Shown here: in pieces, positions 17,445 through 26,135 of the stretch
Numbering within the stretch: the first letter of the stretch is position 1
Layout of the letters: the number at the start of each line of letters is the position of its first letter
From: Paraflavitalea pollutisoli
Lineage (GTDB): Bacteria > Bacteroidota > Bacteroidia > Chitinophagales > Chitinophagaceae
Length of the DNA stretch: 64,000 nt
Reading direction: 5' to 3'
NCBI RefSeq assembly: GCF_029360705.1
Contig: NZ_JARKMX010000001.1
Coordinates: 806,001-870,000, forward strand
Translations under genes and position numbers: made by a program
The notes under the pieces: model-generated
The model's database searches: none
Told to the model about the DNA's origin: nothing
Seen by the model: the letters and a program-made list of their open reading frames with translations, nothing else

Positions 17445-18266
17445 ATGGAAAAAATGCTTAAAGACCTGTTTGCCAATCAACAGTACGACGAGAAGAACTT
17501 TTTTCTGATAGCTGGCCCCTGTGTAGTGGAGAGTGAGGAATTATTGATGGAAGTGGCTGATAAAGTGAGCGGTATCTGCAAAAAGCTGGGTATTCCCTAT
17601 GTGTTTAAATCCTCCTACCGCAAGGCCAATCGCACCAGTGCCTCTTCCTTTACCGGACTGGGCGATGAAACAGCCCTGAAACTGCTGAAAAAGACCGGCG
17701 AAGCCTATAAACTGCCCGTGACTTCAGACGTACATGCTCATGACGAAACAGCCCTGGCTGCGAAATATATCGACATTCTCCAGATTCCCGCGTTTCTCTG
17801 CCGCCAAACGGATCTGTTGGTCGCAGCTGCCGAGACTGGTAAGATCGTCAACGTGAAGAAAGGACAGTTTGTAAGCGGTCCTTCGATGAAGTTTGCTGCC
17901 GAAAAGATCCGTAAAGCAGGTAACGATAAAGTGATCCTGACCGAGCGGGGTAATAGCTTTGGATACCAGGATATGGTGGTCGACTACCGCAACATTCCCT
18001 GGATGCAGGAGCACGGCGCGCCTGTGGTAATGGACTGTACCCATAGCCTGCAAACGCCCAATCAAACGTCTGGTGTTACCGGCGGCAATCCCCAATTGAT
18101 CGGTACCATTGCCAAGGCGGCGATCGCTTCCGGTGCAGATGGTTTGTTTATCGAAACGCATCCCAACCCAGCCGTGGCGCTGAGCGATGGTGCGAACATG
18201 CTGAAACTGGACCGGTTAGAAGGCCTGCTGGAGCAGCTGGTGAAGTTGCGCAAAGCGGTGGTCTAA
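17445..18266 (+). CDS. kdsA: 3-deoxy-8-phosphooctulonate synthase (KDO-8-phosphate synthase)
   Basis: A 273-aa enzyme that condenses phosphoenolpyruvate with arabinose-5-phosphate for the lipopolysaccharide core. Motifs: FFLIAGPCVVES (phosphoenolpyruvate site), FKSSYRKANRTS, LQIPAFLCRQTDLL, VKKGQFVSGPSMKFA, LTERGNSFGYQDMVVDYRNIPW and DCTHSLQTPN. The frame extends further upstream to 17322, but that stretch is low-complexity and includes the G-run. The start at 17445 follows the promoter motif and matches the family N-terminus. Confidence 0.96.
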   Translation: MEKMLKDLFANQQYDEKNFFLIAGPCVVESEELLMEVADKVSGICKKLGIPYVFKSSYRKANRTSASSFTGLGDETALKLLKKTGEAYKLPVTSDVHAHDETALAAKYIDILQIPAFLCRQTDLLVAAAETGKIVNVKKGQFVSGPSMKFAAEKIRKAGNDKVILTERGNSFGYQDMVVDYRNIPWMQEHGAPVVMDCTHSLQTPNQTSGVTGGNPQLIGTIAKAAIASGADGLFIETHPNPAVALSDGANMLKLDRLEGLLEQLVKLRKAVV

Positions 18267-18361
18267 AACTGTAGTAAGGATACTATAATCGTTGAGGGGG
18301 CTCCCTTACGACTGCCTCGCTCATCTCCCGGATGAGCTGGCAGGAATACAAGCTATAAAAG

Positions 18362-18391
18362 AAAAAGCTACTCGTTGCGAGTAGCTTTTTT
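18362..18391 (+). terminator. Intrinsic terminator after kdsA
   Basis: AAAAAGCTACTCG (18362-18374) pairs perfectly with CGAGTAGCTTTTT (18378-18390) over a TTG loop, and a T-run completes the signal. Confidence 0.93.
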
Positions 18392-18433
18392 CTCATGTGA
18401 ACATTTATAGCACTTTAAAAATTAGCCGCGAAA

Positions 18434-18456
18434 AAAGCTTCCACAGAGGAAGCTTT
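18434..18456 (-). terminator. Intrinsic terminator on the minus strand
   Basis: AAAGCTTCC (18434-18442) pairs with GGAAGCTTT (18448-18456). Read on the minus strand, six T residues follow the stem, so it suits transcripts coming from the AraC-type gene. Confidence 0.75.
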
Positions 18457-18743
18457 CAAAGAGTTTTCAAAGGTAAATCCGTGGTTTCAGTCAGATGAAA
18501 ACAGACCAGCGGTGGTTTTATCATAGTTTCTGCCAGGATCAAAAACGGGACTTCAGCTCAAAACCTTTCGGTGGTCCTTCTTGTATACAAAACTATACCC
18601 GAATTACGGGTTTAGCTAACTGATATAGGCAGAACACACCCTACAAAGTATTTACTCAATCGTTTGCACGACATTTTATAAAAACGTTTGCAGTTGTTCC
18701 TGGTTTGAAACAGTTTGTTAAAGGGAAGTACGGAACCTTTCCA

Positions 18744-19775
18744 TTATGACAATAACTGACTGGGCAATACACCAAATTCCTTCTTAAAAGCAATCGTAAA
18801 ATTGCTCAGGTTGGCATAGCCTAATTCCATCGCCACTTCTTTCACCGAATACTTTCGGGTGAGCAGTTTATCCTGCGCGGCCTGCATGCGGGCTTTCTGA
18901 TAATATTCATAGATCGGAAAACCATACATGGTCTTGAAGTCTTTTTTCAGCTTCGATTCGCTGATGGAGACCATCTTGGCCAGTTGCTGGATGGAGGGGG
19001 CGGGTTGAAAGATGTCTTTCGTCAGGATGCCTTCGATCTGCATAACGCGGTTGATGTCTTCCTGCGACAAGGGGATGCGGAACGCGGGGTTCTTCATCTT
19101 TTCGATCAGGTGCAGGAAGAAACGCTCGATCATCAGCATGATCCTGTTTTGGATCACCGTCAGCCGGAGCGGATTGTCTTCATCCGTATCGAGGATCGTG
19201 CGCATCCACTGGCGATACTTGCTGTCGAGCGGCTCGATGTTGAAGTTCTCCGCCTTGAGCGTGATGTAGGTGGACAAGACATCTTCGACGGTTTGAATGT
19301 CGAGGTACTTGGCCAGCCATTCCTTGTTGAGCATAACAGCGATGGAGTGATAAGTGCCACCCTGGGTGCCGAGGTACGACCAATCGAACAAGGAGCTGGT
19401 CAGGTAGGCAATCGATTTACTCGTGTTGTTCTCCTTTACCTTTTCATCGTCGATGGTGATCGTCAGGCTACCCGGGATCGACAGCTCATCAAACCGCAGC
19501 GTGTAAAACTCTTCGTGGTTACTTCGCTTTCGGTGGATCAACCAATCCTGGTTAAACTTACAATCTGTAATGCAGGCATGTAATCCATTGGGTAGGGGAA
19601 GGAATAGAAAACTTCCTTCGCCAACCTCTGCTGGAAAAGCCACCTGGTTGTTGTGTACCGGCATTCCTAATTGGCCGGACAGTTTGAGCAACAATTGCTC
19701 ATAATTCGATGTGTTGTAATCAAATTGAAACAAAATACAAGCTTTACAAAGTGAATGAAGCGCAATACAATTCAA
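18744..19775 (-). CDS. AraC-family transcriptional regulator
   Basis: A 343-aa protein. The C-terminal 100 residues hold the two AraC helix-turn-helix units (APSIQQLAKMVSISESKLKKDFKTMYG and YSVKEVAMELGYANLSNFTIAFKKEFGVLPSQLL). The N-terminal 230 residues carry no recognisable ligand domain. The first 12 or so residues (MNCIALHSLCKAC) look atypical and the true start may be internal. Targets are unknown. It is followed on the same strand, upstream, by the small PspC gene. Confidence 0.9.
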   Translation of the reverse strand: MNCIALHSLCKACILFQFDYNTSNYEQLLLKLSGQLGMPVHNNQVAFPAEVGEGSFLFLPLPNGLHACITDCKFNQDWLIHRKRSNHEEFYTLRFDELSIPGSLTITIDDEKVKENNTSKSIAYLTSSLFDWSYLGTQGGTYHSIAVMLNKEWLAKYLDIQTVEDVLSTYITLKAENFNIEPLDSKYRQWMRTILDTDEDNPLRLTVIQNRIMLMIERFFLHLIEKMKNPAFRIPLSQEDINRVMQIEGILTKDIFQPAPSIQQLAKMVSISESKLKKDFKTMYGFPIYEYYQKARMQAAQDKLLTRKYSVKEVAMELGYANLSNFTIAFKKEFGVLPSQLLS

Positions 19776-19827
19776 TCACAGGATGAGCTGTTAAGTCGGT
19801 CGGTTGGATACAGAGAAAATGTACCTG

Positions 19828-20049
19828 CTATTGGTATTTCAATGGGTTACGGCGCACGGACAGGATGTACCGTTTGATGTTCATCCAAAAAGCCAGTACA
19901 AAATACACGATAAGGGGGGATCCCATGGTTAGGAAAGAAATGTAAACGAACCAGGTACGAATGCGTGAGGTGGCAATGCCCATGCGTTCACCGATTGCGG
20001 TGCATACACCGTAGGCCTGCCATTCTATGAAAAATCTCAAGCGATTCAT
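19828..20049 (-). CDS. PspC-domain membrane protein
   Basis: A 73-aa protein with the PspC signature (AYGVCTAIGERMGIATSRIRTWFVYISF) and one or two membrane segments (residues about 32-58). PspC domains occur in envelope-stress systems, but isolated short copies like this one are common in Bacteroidota and have no assigned role. Confidence 0.85.
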   Translation of the reverse strand: MNRLRFFIEWQAYGVCTAIGERMGIATSRIRTWFVYISFLTMGSPLIVYFVLAFWMNIKRYILSVRRNPLKYQ

Positions 20050-20219
20050 ACTACTAATTTATACATTTTCAAGCAATGTCCTAATCCCTGTTTATCCCTA
20101 TTGATTTATTTTTTAGGTAAATTTGGTATCGGATTTTATGTGACTGGTACAATATGACGCGATTCGAGGAAAATGGGTTGTAAGCGTAGATCGTATAATT
20201 AAAATATAAAATATTTAAC

Positions 20220-22487
20220 ATGGTTTTTGATCTGGATCTAATCAAAAAGCTGTATGGTGCAATGCCTGCCCGCATTGCAGAAGGCCGTAAGTTGACTGGA
20301 AAGCCCCTGACCTTATCTGAGAAGATTTTATACGCCCACCTGTTTGAGCCCGCCAAAGCTGCTTATACCCGTGGAAAAGACTATGTTGACTTTGCACCGG
20401 ACCGTGTTGCCATGCAGGATGCGACTGCGCAAATGGCCCTGTTGCAATTCATGACCTGTGGCCGTTCGCAGGTAGCCGTTCCGTCGACCGTACACTGTGA
20501 TCACCTGATACAAGCCAAGACTGGTGCAGCTAAAGATTTGAAGACGGCATTGGATGTAAATAAAGAAGTATATGACTTTTTGGCCTCTATTTCCAATAAA
20601 TACGGCATTGGTTTCTGGAAACCAGGTGCTGGCATTATTCACCAGGTTGTTTTAGAGAATTATGCCTTTCCTGGTGGTATGATGATCGGCACCGATTCAC
20701 ATACTCCAAATGCTGGGGGGCTGGGTATGGTGGCCATCGGTGTAGGCGGTGCGGATGCCGTAGATGTGATGGCTGGCCTGGCCTGGGAACTCAAGATGCC
20801 CAAGCTGATCGGTGTAAAATTGACCGGCAAGCTCAGTGGTTGGACGGCTGCCAAAGACGTGATCCTGCGCGTAGCCGGCATCCTGACAGTAAAGGGCGGT
20901 ACCGGCGCTATTGTGGAGTATTTCGGCGAAGGTGCCGATAGCCTGAGTGCTACCGGTAAAGGAACCATTTGTAATATGGGTGCAGAGATTGGTGCTACCT
21001 GCTCGTTGTTTGCCTATGATACCAAAATGGCCGAATACCTGAAGGCCACAGGACGCGAAGAAGTAGCTTCCCTGGCCGACGGTATCCGCGAGCACCTGCG
21101 TCCCGATCCGGAAGTGTATGCCGATCCTGCTGCTTACTACGACCAGCTGATCGAGATCAACCTCGACGAGCTGGAGCCGCACGTAAACGGACCGTTTACG
21201 CCAGACCTGGCATGGCCCATCAGCAAATTTGCCGAGGCGGTAAAAGCCAACAACTGGCCCGAGCGGCTGGAAGTAGCCCTGATCGGATCTTGTACCAACT
21301 CTTCTTATGAAGATATCAGCCGTTCTGCCTCCCTGGCAAAACAGGCCATCGATAAAAAATTAAAGACCAAGGCAGAGTTCACCATCACGCCTGGCTCCGA
21401 AGTAGTACGGTATACCATCGAGAAAGATGGATTCCTGAAAACTTTCGACCAGATCGGTGGTGTGGTGCTCGCCAATGCCTGCGGTCCCTGTATCGGTCAA
21501 TGGGCCCGTCACATCGACGACCCCAACCGTAAGAACTCGATCATCACTTCGTTCAATCGCAACTTTGCCAAGCGCAATGATGGTTTTGCTTCTACCCACG
21601 CTTTTGTGGCATCACCCGAACTGGTGACTGCCTTTGCGATCGCTGGCGACCTCACATTTAATCCGCTGCGTGACAAGCTGACCAATACGGAAGGCAAAGA
21701 GGTGATGCTCGACGAGCCTACGGGCATGGAGTTGCCTCCCAAGGGCTTCTCGGTAGATGATCCCGGTTACCAGGGTCCTGCAGCCGACGGTAGCAGTGTG
21801 CAGGTCATTGTGAAGCCCGATTCACAGCGTCTGCAATTGCTGGAACCCTTCACACCCTGGGAAGGTACCGATATCAAGGGCCTGAAGCTCCTGATCAAGG
21901 CGAAAGGAAAATGTACGACCGATCATATCTCGATGGCTGGCCCCTGGTTGAAATTCCGTGGTCACCTCGACAACATCAGCAACAACATGCTGATCGGCGC
22001 CGTGAATTATTTCAACGATAAGACCGATACGGTTAAGAACGAACTGACTGGCGAATACGGTCCTGTGCCTGCCACGCAGCGTGCTTACAAAGCAGCTGGT
22101 GTAGGTAGTGTGGTGGTAGGTGATGAGAACTATGGCGAGGGCAGCAGCCGGGAACATGCCGCAATGGAGCCCCGTCACCTGGGGGTGCGTGCCATCATCG
22201 TGCGCAGCTTTGCCCGTATTCACGAAACCAACCTGAAGAAACAGGGGATGCTGGCGTTGACGTTTGCCAACAAGGAAGATTATGATAAGATCCAGGAAGA
22301 TGATATTTTCGATATCCTGGGTGTTACCAGCTTCACGCCCGGTACCCCTTTGACGCTGGTTGCCCACCACAAAGACGGCAGCCAGGATTCGATGGTGATG
22401 AACCATACGTACAATGAGCAGCAGATCGAATGGTTCAAGGCAGGTGGTGCCTTGAACGTGATCCGGAAGCAGTTTGCCGGCCAATAA
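20220..22487 (+). CDS. acn: Aconitate hydratase (mitochondrial-type)
   Basis: A 755-aa enzyme of normal length for the mitochondrial-like aconitase class. The [4Fe-4S] ligands are Cys358 ([11 protein letters not shown]), Cys421 and Cys424 ([11 protein letters not shown]). The swivelling C-terminal domain shows [17 protein letters not shown] and [15 protein letters not shown]. It interconverts citrate and isocitrate, feeding the isocitrate dehydrogenase encoded at 11.7 kb. It is monocistronic, with a hairpin terminator. Confidence 0.97.
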   Translation: MVFDLDLIKKLYGAMPARIAEGRKLTGKPLTLSEKILYAHLFEPAKAAYTRGKDYVDFAPDRVAMQDATAQMALLQFMTCGRSQVAVPSTVHCDHLIQAKTGAAKDLKTALDVNKEVYDFLASISNKYGIGFWKPGAGIIHQVVLENYAFPGGMMIGTDSHTPNAGGLGMVAIGVGGADAVDVMAGLAWELKMPKLIGVKLTGKLSGWTAAKDVILRVAGILTVKGGTGAIVEYFGEGADSLSATGKGTICNMGAEIGATCSLFAYDTKMAEYLKATGREEVASLADGIREHLRPDPEVYADPAAYYDQLIEINLDELEPHVNGPFTPDLAWPISKFAEAVKANNWPERLEVALIGSCTNSSYEDISRSASLAKQAIDKKLKTKAEFTITPGSEVVRYTIEKDGFLKTFDQIGGVVLANACGPCIGQWARHIDDPNRKNSIITSFNRNFAKRNDGFASTHAFVASPELVTAFAIAGDLTFNPLRDKLTNTEGKEVMLDEPTGMELPPKGFSVDDPGYQGPAADGSSVQVIVKPDSQRLQLLEPFTPWEGTDIKGLKLLIKAKGKCTTDHISMAGPWLKFRGHLDNISNNMLIGAVNYFNDKTDTVKNELTGEYGPVPATQRAYKAAGVGSVVVGDENYGEGSSREHAAMEPRHLGVRAIIVRSFARIHETNLKKQGMLALTFANKEDYDKIQEDDIFDILGVTSFTPGTPLTLVAHHKDGSQDSMVMNHTYNEQQIEWFKAGGALNVIRKQFAGQ

Positions 22488-22510
22488 GAAAATGCTGGTA
22501 TGATATACCG

Positions 22511-22535
22511 CATCCCTCGCCATCGGCGGGGGATG
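22511..22535 (+). terminator. Terminator after aconitase
   Basis: CATCCCTCGCC (22511-22521) pairs with GGCGGGGGATG (22525-22535), allowing one T-G wobble, over a 3-nt loop. TTCTTTT follows. Confidence 0.8.
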
Positions 22536-22705
22536 TTCTTTTGGTGGCAGGTAACACGCAACCGGGGCGAGGGTTATTTTGGGAGCGTGAGAGTCATCAC
22601 AGTAATTTTTGACGAAGGGTATTTGCGCCTTTCTATCGTGATTCTATGGGGAGATGACATTACAAACCGTTACGGGAGAGCACATATTTTTTGTAAATTC
22701 CCTGT

Positions 22706-23818
22706 ATGATGCCATTACGCCTATACCAACTGCTTGTTTTGCTGCTGATCGTCTGCCAATGCCAGGCGCAGCCATCTGCTAATAGTACTGCCAGGCGCCC
22801 GCTGGCAGTGCTGGCCTATTACTCCGGCGATGCCACCGAGATCGATGCTTACAACGTGCAACAGCTCACGCACATCATATACAGCTTTTGCCATCTCGAT
22901 GGTAATGAGCTGCTCGTTGGCAAGGGAGAGTCCATCATCCGTAAACTGGTATCACTCAAACAAAAGAATCCTTCACTGAAGATCCTGTTGTCGCTCGGTG
23001 GGTGGGGCGGCTGTAAAACCTGCTCGGATGTATTTGCTACCGCTGCTGGCAGGGACGCATTTTCAAGATCTGTAAAAGCGTGGACCGATAAGCTGGGAAC
23101 GGATGGCATCGATCTCGACTGGGAGTATCCGGCCATCGAAGGGCATCCCGGTCATCCTTACAAGGTGGAAGACCGGGCCAATTTTACGGAGCTGGTCATT
23201 AGTCTGCGCAAGGCACTCGGCAAAAAACAGGAGATCAGTTTTGCGGCAGGAGGGTTTACTAAATTCCTCGAGGAGTCGATCGAGTGGAAGAAGGTGATGG
23301 CGGTGGTTGATCGGGTCAACATCATGAGTTATGACCTGATCAATGGTTATAGCACGGTTACCGGTCATCACCCGGGATTGTATTCAACAGCTGTGCAAAA
23401 GGAGTCGGCCGATAACGCGGTTCATTACCTGCTTGCTTTGGGTATACCTGCCAATAAATTGGTGATCGGTGCTGCGTTTTATGCCCGTGTGTTTGAGGGA
23501 GTGGATAGTGTGGGTCATGGGCTAAACAGGCCGGGTAAATTCAAGAGCTTTATCCCCTATAAGCATTTCTCTACCTCAATTACCCCTGAGCTGGGTTATA
23601 CATTCTATTGGGATGATGTGGCCAAAGCTCCCTATGCCTACAATGCCGATAAAAAGTTATTCGCGACTTTCGACGATAGTCTTTCCCTCGACCTGAAAAC
23701 CCGGTATGCGCTTGACAAAGGGCTTAATGGTATCATGTTCTGGGAACTTACCCTCGATAAACCGGAGCAAGGCTTGCTGCAGGCCATCGATATAGCCCGG
23801 CAACGCAAGCGTAAATGA
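22706..23818 (+). CDS. Glycoside hydrolase family 18 (chitinase-like), secreted
   Basis: A 370-aa protein with a signal peptide (MMPLRLYQLLVLLLIVCQCQAQ). It has the GH18 barrel with the catalytic DxxDxDxE motif in GTDGIDLDWEYP, the SLGGWGG strand, VNIMSYDL (substrate-assisted strand) and NGIMFWELTLD at the end of the barrel. It should cleave beta-1,4-N-acetylglucosamine polymers in the periplasm or outside the cell. There is no carbohydrate-binding module or T9SS tail. A Cys in the signal region leaves lipoprotein export possible. Confidence 0.93.
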   Translation: MMPLRLYQLLVLLLIVCQCQAQPSANSTARRPLAVLAYYSGDATEIDAYNVQQLTHIIYSFCHLDGNELLVGKGESIIRKLVSLKQKNPSLKILLSLGGWGGCKTCSDVFATAAGRDAFSRSVKAWTDKLGTDGIDLDWEYPAIEGHPGHPYKVEDRANFTELVISLRKALGKKQEISFAAGGFTKFLEESIEWKKVMAVVDRVNIMSYDLINGYSTVTGHHPGLYSTAVQKESADNAVHYLLALGIPANKLVIGAAFYARVFEGVDSVGHGLNRPGKFKSFIPYKHFSTSITPELGYTFYWDDVAKAPYAYNADKKLFATFDDSLSLDLKTRYALDKGLNGIMFWELTLDKPEQGLLQAIDIARQRKRK

Positions 23819-23943
23819 TGGCGGGCCTGTTTGTGGTCTATAACCTGGCTGTCGTCGCCCCGCCGGATAATTAGGCTATGGAAACCTCCTGACCATTGAA
23901 GTTGCCTGTTCTTAAAAACGACCGGAACCCTTAACTTGTGCCG

Positions 23944-25050
23944 ATGAAAAAGGGCTTTCTGTACCTCCTCCTGTTGGCTGTTGCGTGTACTGATCCAGAC
24001 AAGGTGGCGACTGTCGCTGAGCACAAAGACACGGCGATGTCGTGCGAAGCCAACTTGCCGGCAAGGTTCCCCACCGTGGGCGTCGACTCGCTCGCACCGC
24101 AGGGAGACAGTGTATCGCATGAAGGCATGGTATGGATACCCGCCACTACTTACGGCATGGGCGCCACTGACCCCGAGGGTAGGGCCGATGAATATCCACA
24201 ACATACGGTGACTATCAGTGGCTTCTGGATGGATGCCACCGAAGTGACCAATGCCCAATTTGCCAGGTTCGTGGCCGCTACTGGTTATGTAACCACGGCT
24301 GAAAAGAAACCCGACTGGGAGGAAATGAAAAAACAGCTTCCTCCTGGTACCCCCAAGCCAAAGGAAGAGTTGCTGGTAGCTGCGTCATTGGTGTTTACGC
24401 CTCCTACACAGCCGGTACCGCTGGAAGACGCTTCGCAGTGGTGGGCCTGGAAAAAAGGAGCGAGCTGGCGACATCCACAGGGGGAGGGCAGCGATATCAA
24501 AGGCAAAGACAACTATCCCGTCGTTCATATCTCCTGGTATGATGCCAATGCGTATGCGCGGTGGGCAGGCAAGCGATTGCCTACCGAAGCGGAGTGGGAG
24601 CTGGCAGCGCGTGGCGGTCAGCAACAGGTTCTGTATCCCTGGGGTACGGAGGATGTAGAGAAAGGTAAGCCTAAAGCCAATACCTGGCAGGGTAGTTTCC
24701 CGGATAAGAACACCAATTGGGATCATTTCAACCTGCTGGCACCAGTGCGATCGTTTGCGGCTAATAAGTTTGGCCTTTTCGACATGGCGGGTAATGTATG
24801 GGAGTGGTGCAGCGACTGGTATGATGCCAACTGGTACAATACCCAAAAGAACATACAGTCTACCAATCCGCAAGGCCCATCGCAAAGCAATGATCCTATG
24901 GAGCCTGCTACCCCCAAGCGGGTAGTGCGTGGCGGATCCTTCCTTTGTAATGCCTCTTATTGCAAAGGATACCGGGTTACTTCCCGCATGAAAACCTCGC
25001 CCGATACGGGTTTGGAGCATACCGGATTTCGATGCGTAGCATCCAGATAA
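23944..25050 (+). CDS. Formylglycine-generating enzyme (SUMF1-type), lipoprotein
   Basis: A 368-aa protein with a lipoprotein signal (MKKGFLYLLLLAVAC). The FGE-sulfatase domain is complete: GMVWIPATTYGMGA, WMDATEVTNAQFARF, LPTEAEWELAARGG, MAGNVWEWCSDW and VRGGSF at the end. The two active-site cysteines of aerobic FGE are present as Cys335 and Cys340 (LCNASYC). It is therefore likely a real enzyme that converts a sulfatase cysteine to formylglycine, not a structural SUMF1 homologue. A GTG 6 bp upstream is an alternative start. No sulfatase gene is in the window. The next genes are the sulfur operon. Confidence 0.88.
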   Translation: MKKGFLYLLLLAVACTDPDKVATVAEHKDTAMSCEANLPARFPTVGVDSLAPQGDSVSHEGMVWIPATTYGMGATDPEGRADEYPQHTVTISGFWMDATEVTNAQFARFVAATGYVTTAEKKPDWEEMKKQLPPGTPKPKEELLVAASLVFTPPTQPVPLEDASQWWAWKKGASWRHPQGEGSDIKGKDNYPVVHISWYDANAYARWAGKRLPTEAEWELAARGGQQQVLYPWGTEDVEKGKPKANTWQGSFPDKNTNWDHFNLLAPVRSFAANKFGLFDMAGNVWEWCSDWYDANWYNTQKNIQSTNPQGPSQSNDPMEPATPKRVVRGGSFLCNASYCKGYRVTSRMKTSPDTGLEHTGFRCVASR

Positions 25051-25107
25051 TGTGTTTAGTAGTCAAACTAACATTCATTAGTGGTCGTATTTGTTAAAAT
25101 CCCGATT

Positions 25108-25128
25108 AGTCTACCTTATGGGTAGAAA
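25108..25128. promoter_or_regulatory. TCTA-N9-TAGA palindrome, site 1 (upstream of the cysH promoter)
   Basis: TCTACC (25110-25115) and GGTAGA (25121-25126) are perfect inverted arms around TTATG, with AG flanking on the left. The site abuts the -33 box of the cys promoter (TTG at 25132). It shares exact geometry with sites at 28434, 34342 and 34568. Confidence 0.7.
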
Positions 25129-25131
25129 AAA

Positions 25132-25162
25132 TTGTCTGTTTCCGCCTCAGACCTTATCTTTG
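25132..25162 (+). promoter_or_regulatory. Promoter of the sulfate-assimilation operon
   Basis: TTG (25132-25134), then a 20-bp spacer, then TATCTTTG (25155-25162), fits the Bacteroidota sigma-A consensus. Transcription should begin near 25169, about 18 nt before the cysteine leader peptide. Confidence 0.75.
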
Positions 25163-25186
25163 TTTGGAGTCAACGATTATTTTTTC

Positions 25187-25255
25187 ATGCTACACTCTTT
25201 CGCGATGCAATACAATATTACCTCCTATTGTTACAACTATTGTTGTTGCTGTTGA
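25187..25255 (+). CDS. Cysteine-rich leader peptide upstream of cysH (22 aa)
   Basis: ATG at 25187 opens a 22-codon frame ending TGA at 25253-25255. The C-terminus reads YCYNYCCCC: five Cys codons, four of them consecutive (TGT TGT TGC TGT) right before the stop. It lies about 18 nt after the predicted transcription start and 71 bp before cysH. A second in-frame ATG is at 25205. A run of codons for the pathway's end product is the hallmark of attenuation peptides, and polycysteine leader peptides are known to control cysteine genes in mycobacteria. No classical terminator follows, so control may work by exposing or hiding the cysH start. Translation is inferred. Confidence 0.7.
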   Translation: MLHSFAMQYNITSYCYNYCCCC

Positions 25256-25326
25256 TTCATTATTCTCCATTTTGTTGCTTGTTTCTCTGCTAACTTTTAT
25301 TGATTACCGCTGAATTGTCAACCTAC

Positions 25327-26043
25327 ATGCATATGTCACTCCAGAATTATATTCCTGATTTAACCTACCAGTCGAGTGGACTATCGATTGGAGAGACGAT
25401 CGCGCTGCTGGCAAGGACCTTTCCGGCACAGGTGACTTTTTCTACCAGCTTCAGCTTTGAAGACCAGGTGGTAGCTCATGAGATCTTCAGCAATAGCCTG
25501 CCTGTGAAAGTATTCACGCTGGACACCGGGCGTCTGTTTGCGGAGACTTATTCTGTTTGGAATAGTACCAATTCAAAATATGGGTCGAACGTAAAGGCTT
25601 ATTATCCCAATAATGTGCTGCTGGAAGAGTTTGTGCAGGAAAACGGACCCAATTCATTTTACGAGTCGGTCGATCACCGCAAGAAATGTTGCTTTATCCG
25701 GAAAGTAGAGCCATTGAAAAGAGCGTTGCAAGGCAATGCTGTTTGGATCACCGGTTTGCGTGCCGAGCATTCTCCCGACAGGAATAACCTGACGGTGTGG
25801 GAGTGGGATGAAGGCAATCAGGTCATCAAATACAATCCTTTGCTGGACTGGAATACCGAGCAGGTACGCCAGTACATCGATAGCAATAATGTGCCTTACA
25901 ATCCATTGCATGATAAGGGTTTTGTGAGTATCGGATGTGCGCCCTGTACGAGGGCAATCAGGCCGGGCGAAGACTTCCGTGCCGGACGCTGGTGGTGGGA
26001 AGATGCCAGCAAAAAGGAATGTGGACTTCACGTTCACTCCTGA
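25327..26043 (+). CDS. cysH: Adenylylsulfate (APS) reductase, thioredoxin-dependent
   Basis: A 238-aa protein. It has the PAPS-reductase fold with TFSTSFSFEDQVV, and the four [4Fe-4S] cysteines that mark APS rather than PAPS reductases: Cys121/Cys122 (KKCCFIRKV) and Cys204/Cys207 (GCAPCTRAI). The catalytic cysteine is Cys232 in KECGLH. It reduces APS to sulfite. The absence of an APS kinase gene here agrees with APS as substrate. Starts at 25327 or 25333 are both possible (MHM); the frame extends to a TTG at 25300. Confidence 0.95.
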   Translation: MHMSLQNYIPDLTYQSSGLSIGETIALLARTFPAQVTFSTSFSFEDQVVAHEIFSNSLPVKVFTLDTGRLFAETYSVWNSTNSKYGSNVKAYYPNNVLLEEFVQENGPNSFYESVDHRKKCCFIRKVEPLKRALQGNAVWITGLRAEHSPDRNNLTVWEWDEGNQVIKYNPLLDWNTEQVRQYIDSNNVPYNPLHDKGFVSIGCAPCTRAIRPGEDFRAGRWWWEDASKKECGLHVHS

Positions 26044-26105
26044 CGGGGGGCAGTTGAAGCGCGGTTTGCCCTCTAAAAGGGCACGATCGCATCTATGAAT
26101 TGAAA

Positions 26106-26113
26106 TACTTTTG
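26106..26113 (+). promoter_or_regulatory. Possible -7 element before cysD (TACTTTTG)
   Basis: TACTTTTG matches TAnnTTTG 22 bp before the cysD start, in the 92-bp gap after cysH. No -33 TTG is seen at the right distance, so an internal promoter is only possible. Confidence 0.3.
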
Positions 26114-26135
26114 AAGGAATAAAAATATTGAACGA

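Larger units (their letters stand above)
18267..18743. other. Intergenic region with two terminators
   Basis: About 477 bp between the convergent kdsA and AraC genes. Apart from the two hairpins listed separately, I see a small palindrome near 18600 (CCCG-AATTA-CGGG). There is no convincing reading frame. The AraC-side terminator is about 290 bp beyond the araC-type stop codon, leaving a long 3' untranslated region or room for a small RNA. Confidence 0.4.

Noticed and set aside
22430-22705. Short plus-strand frames after aconitase
   Set aside because: They overlap the end of the aconitase gene and its terminator hairpin and have no recognisable sequence.
25256-25326. A classical terminator between leader peptide 1 and cysH
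   Set aside because: I looked for a GC-rich stem with a T-run and found none. Control at this site, if real, is probably translational.
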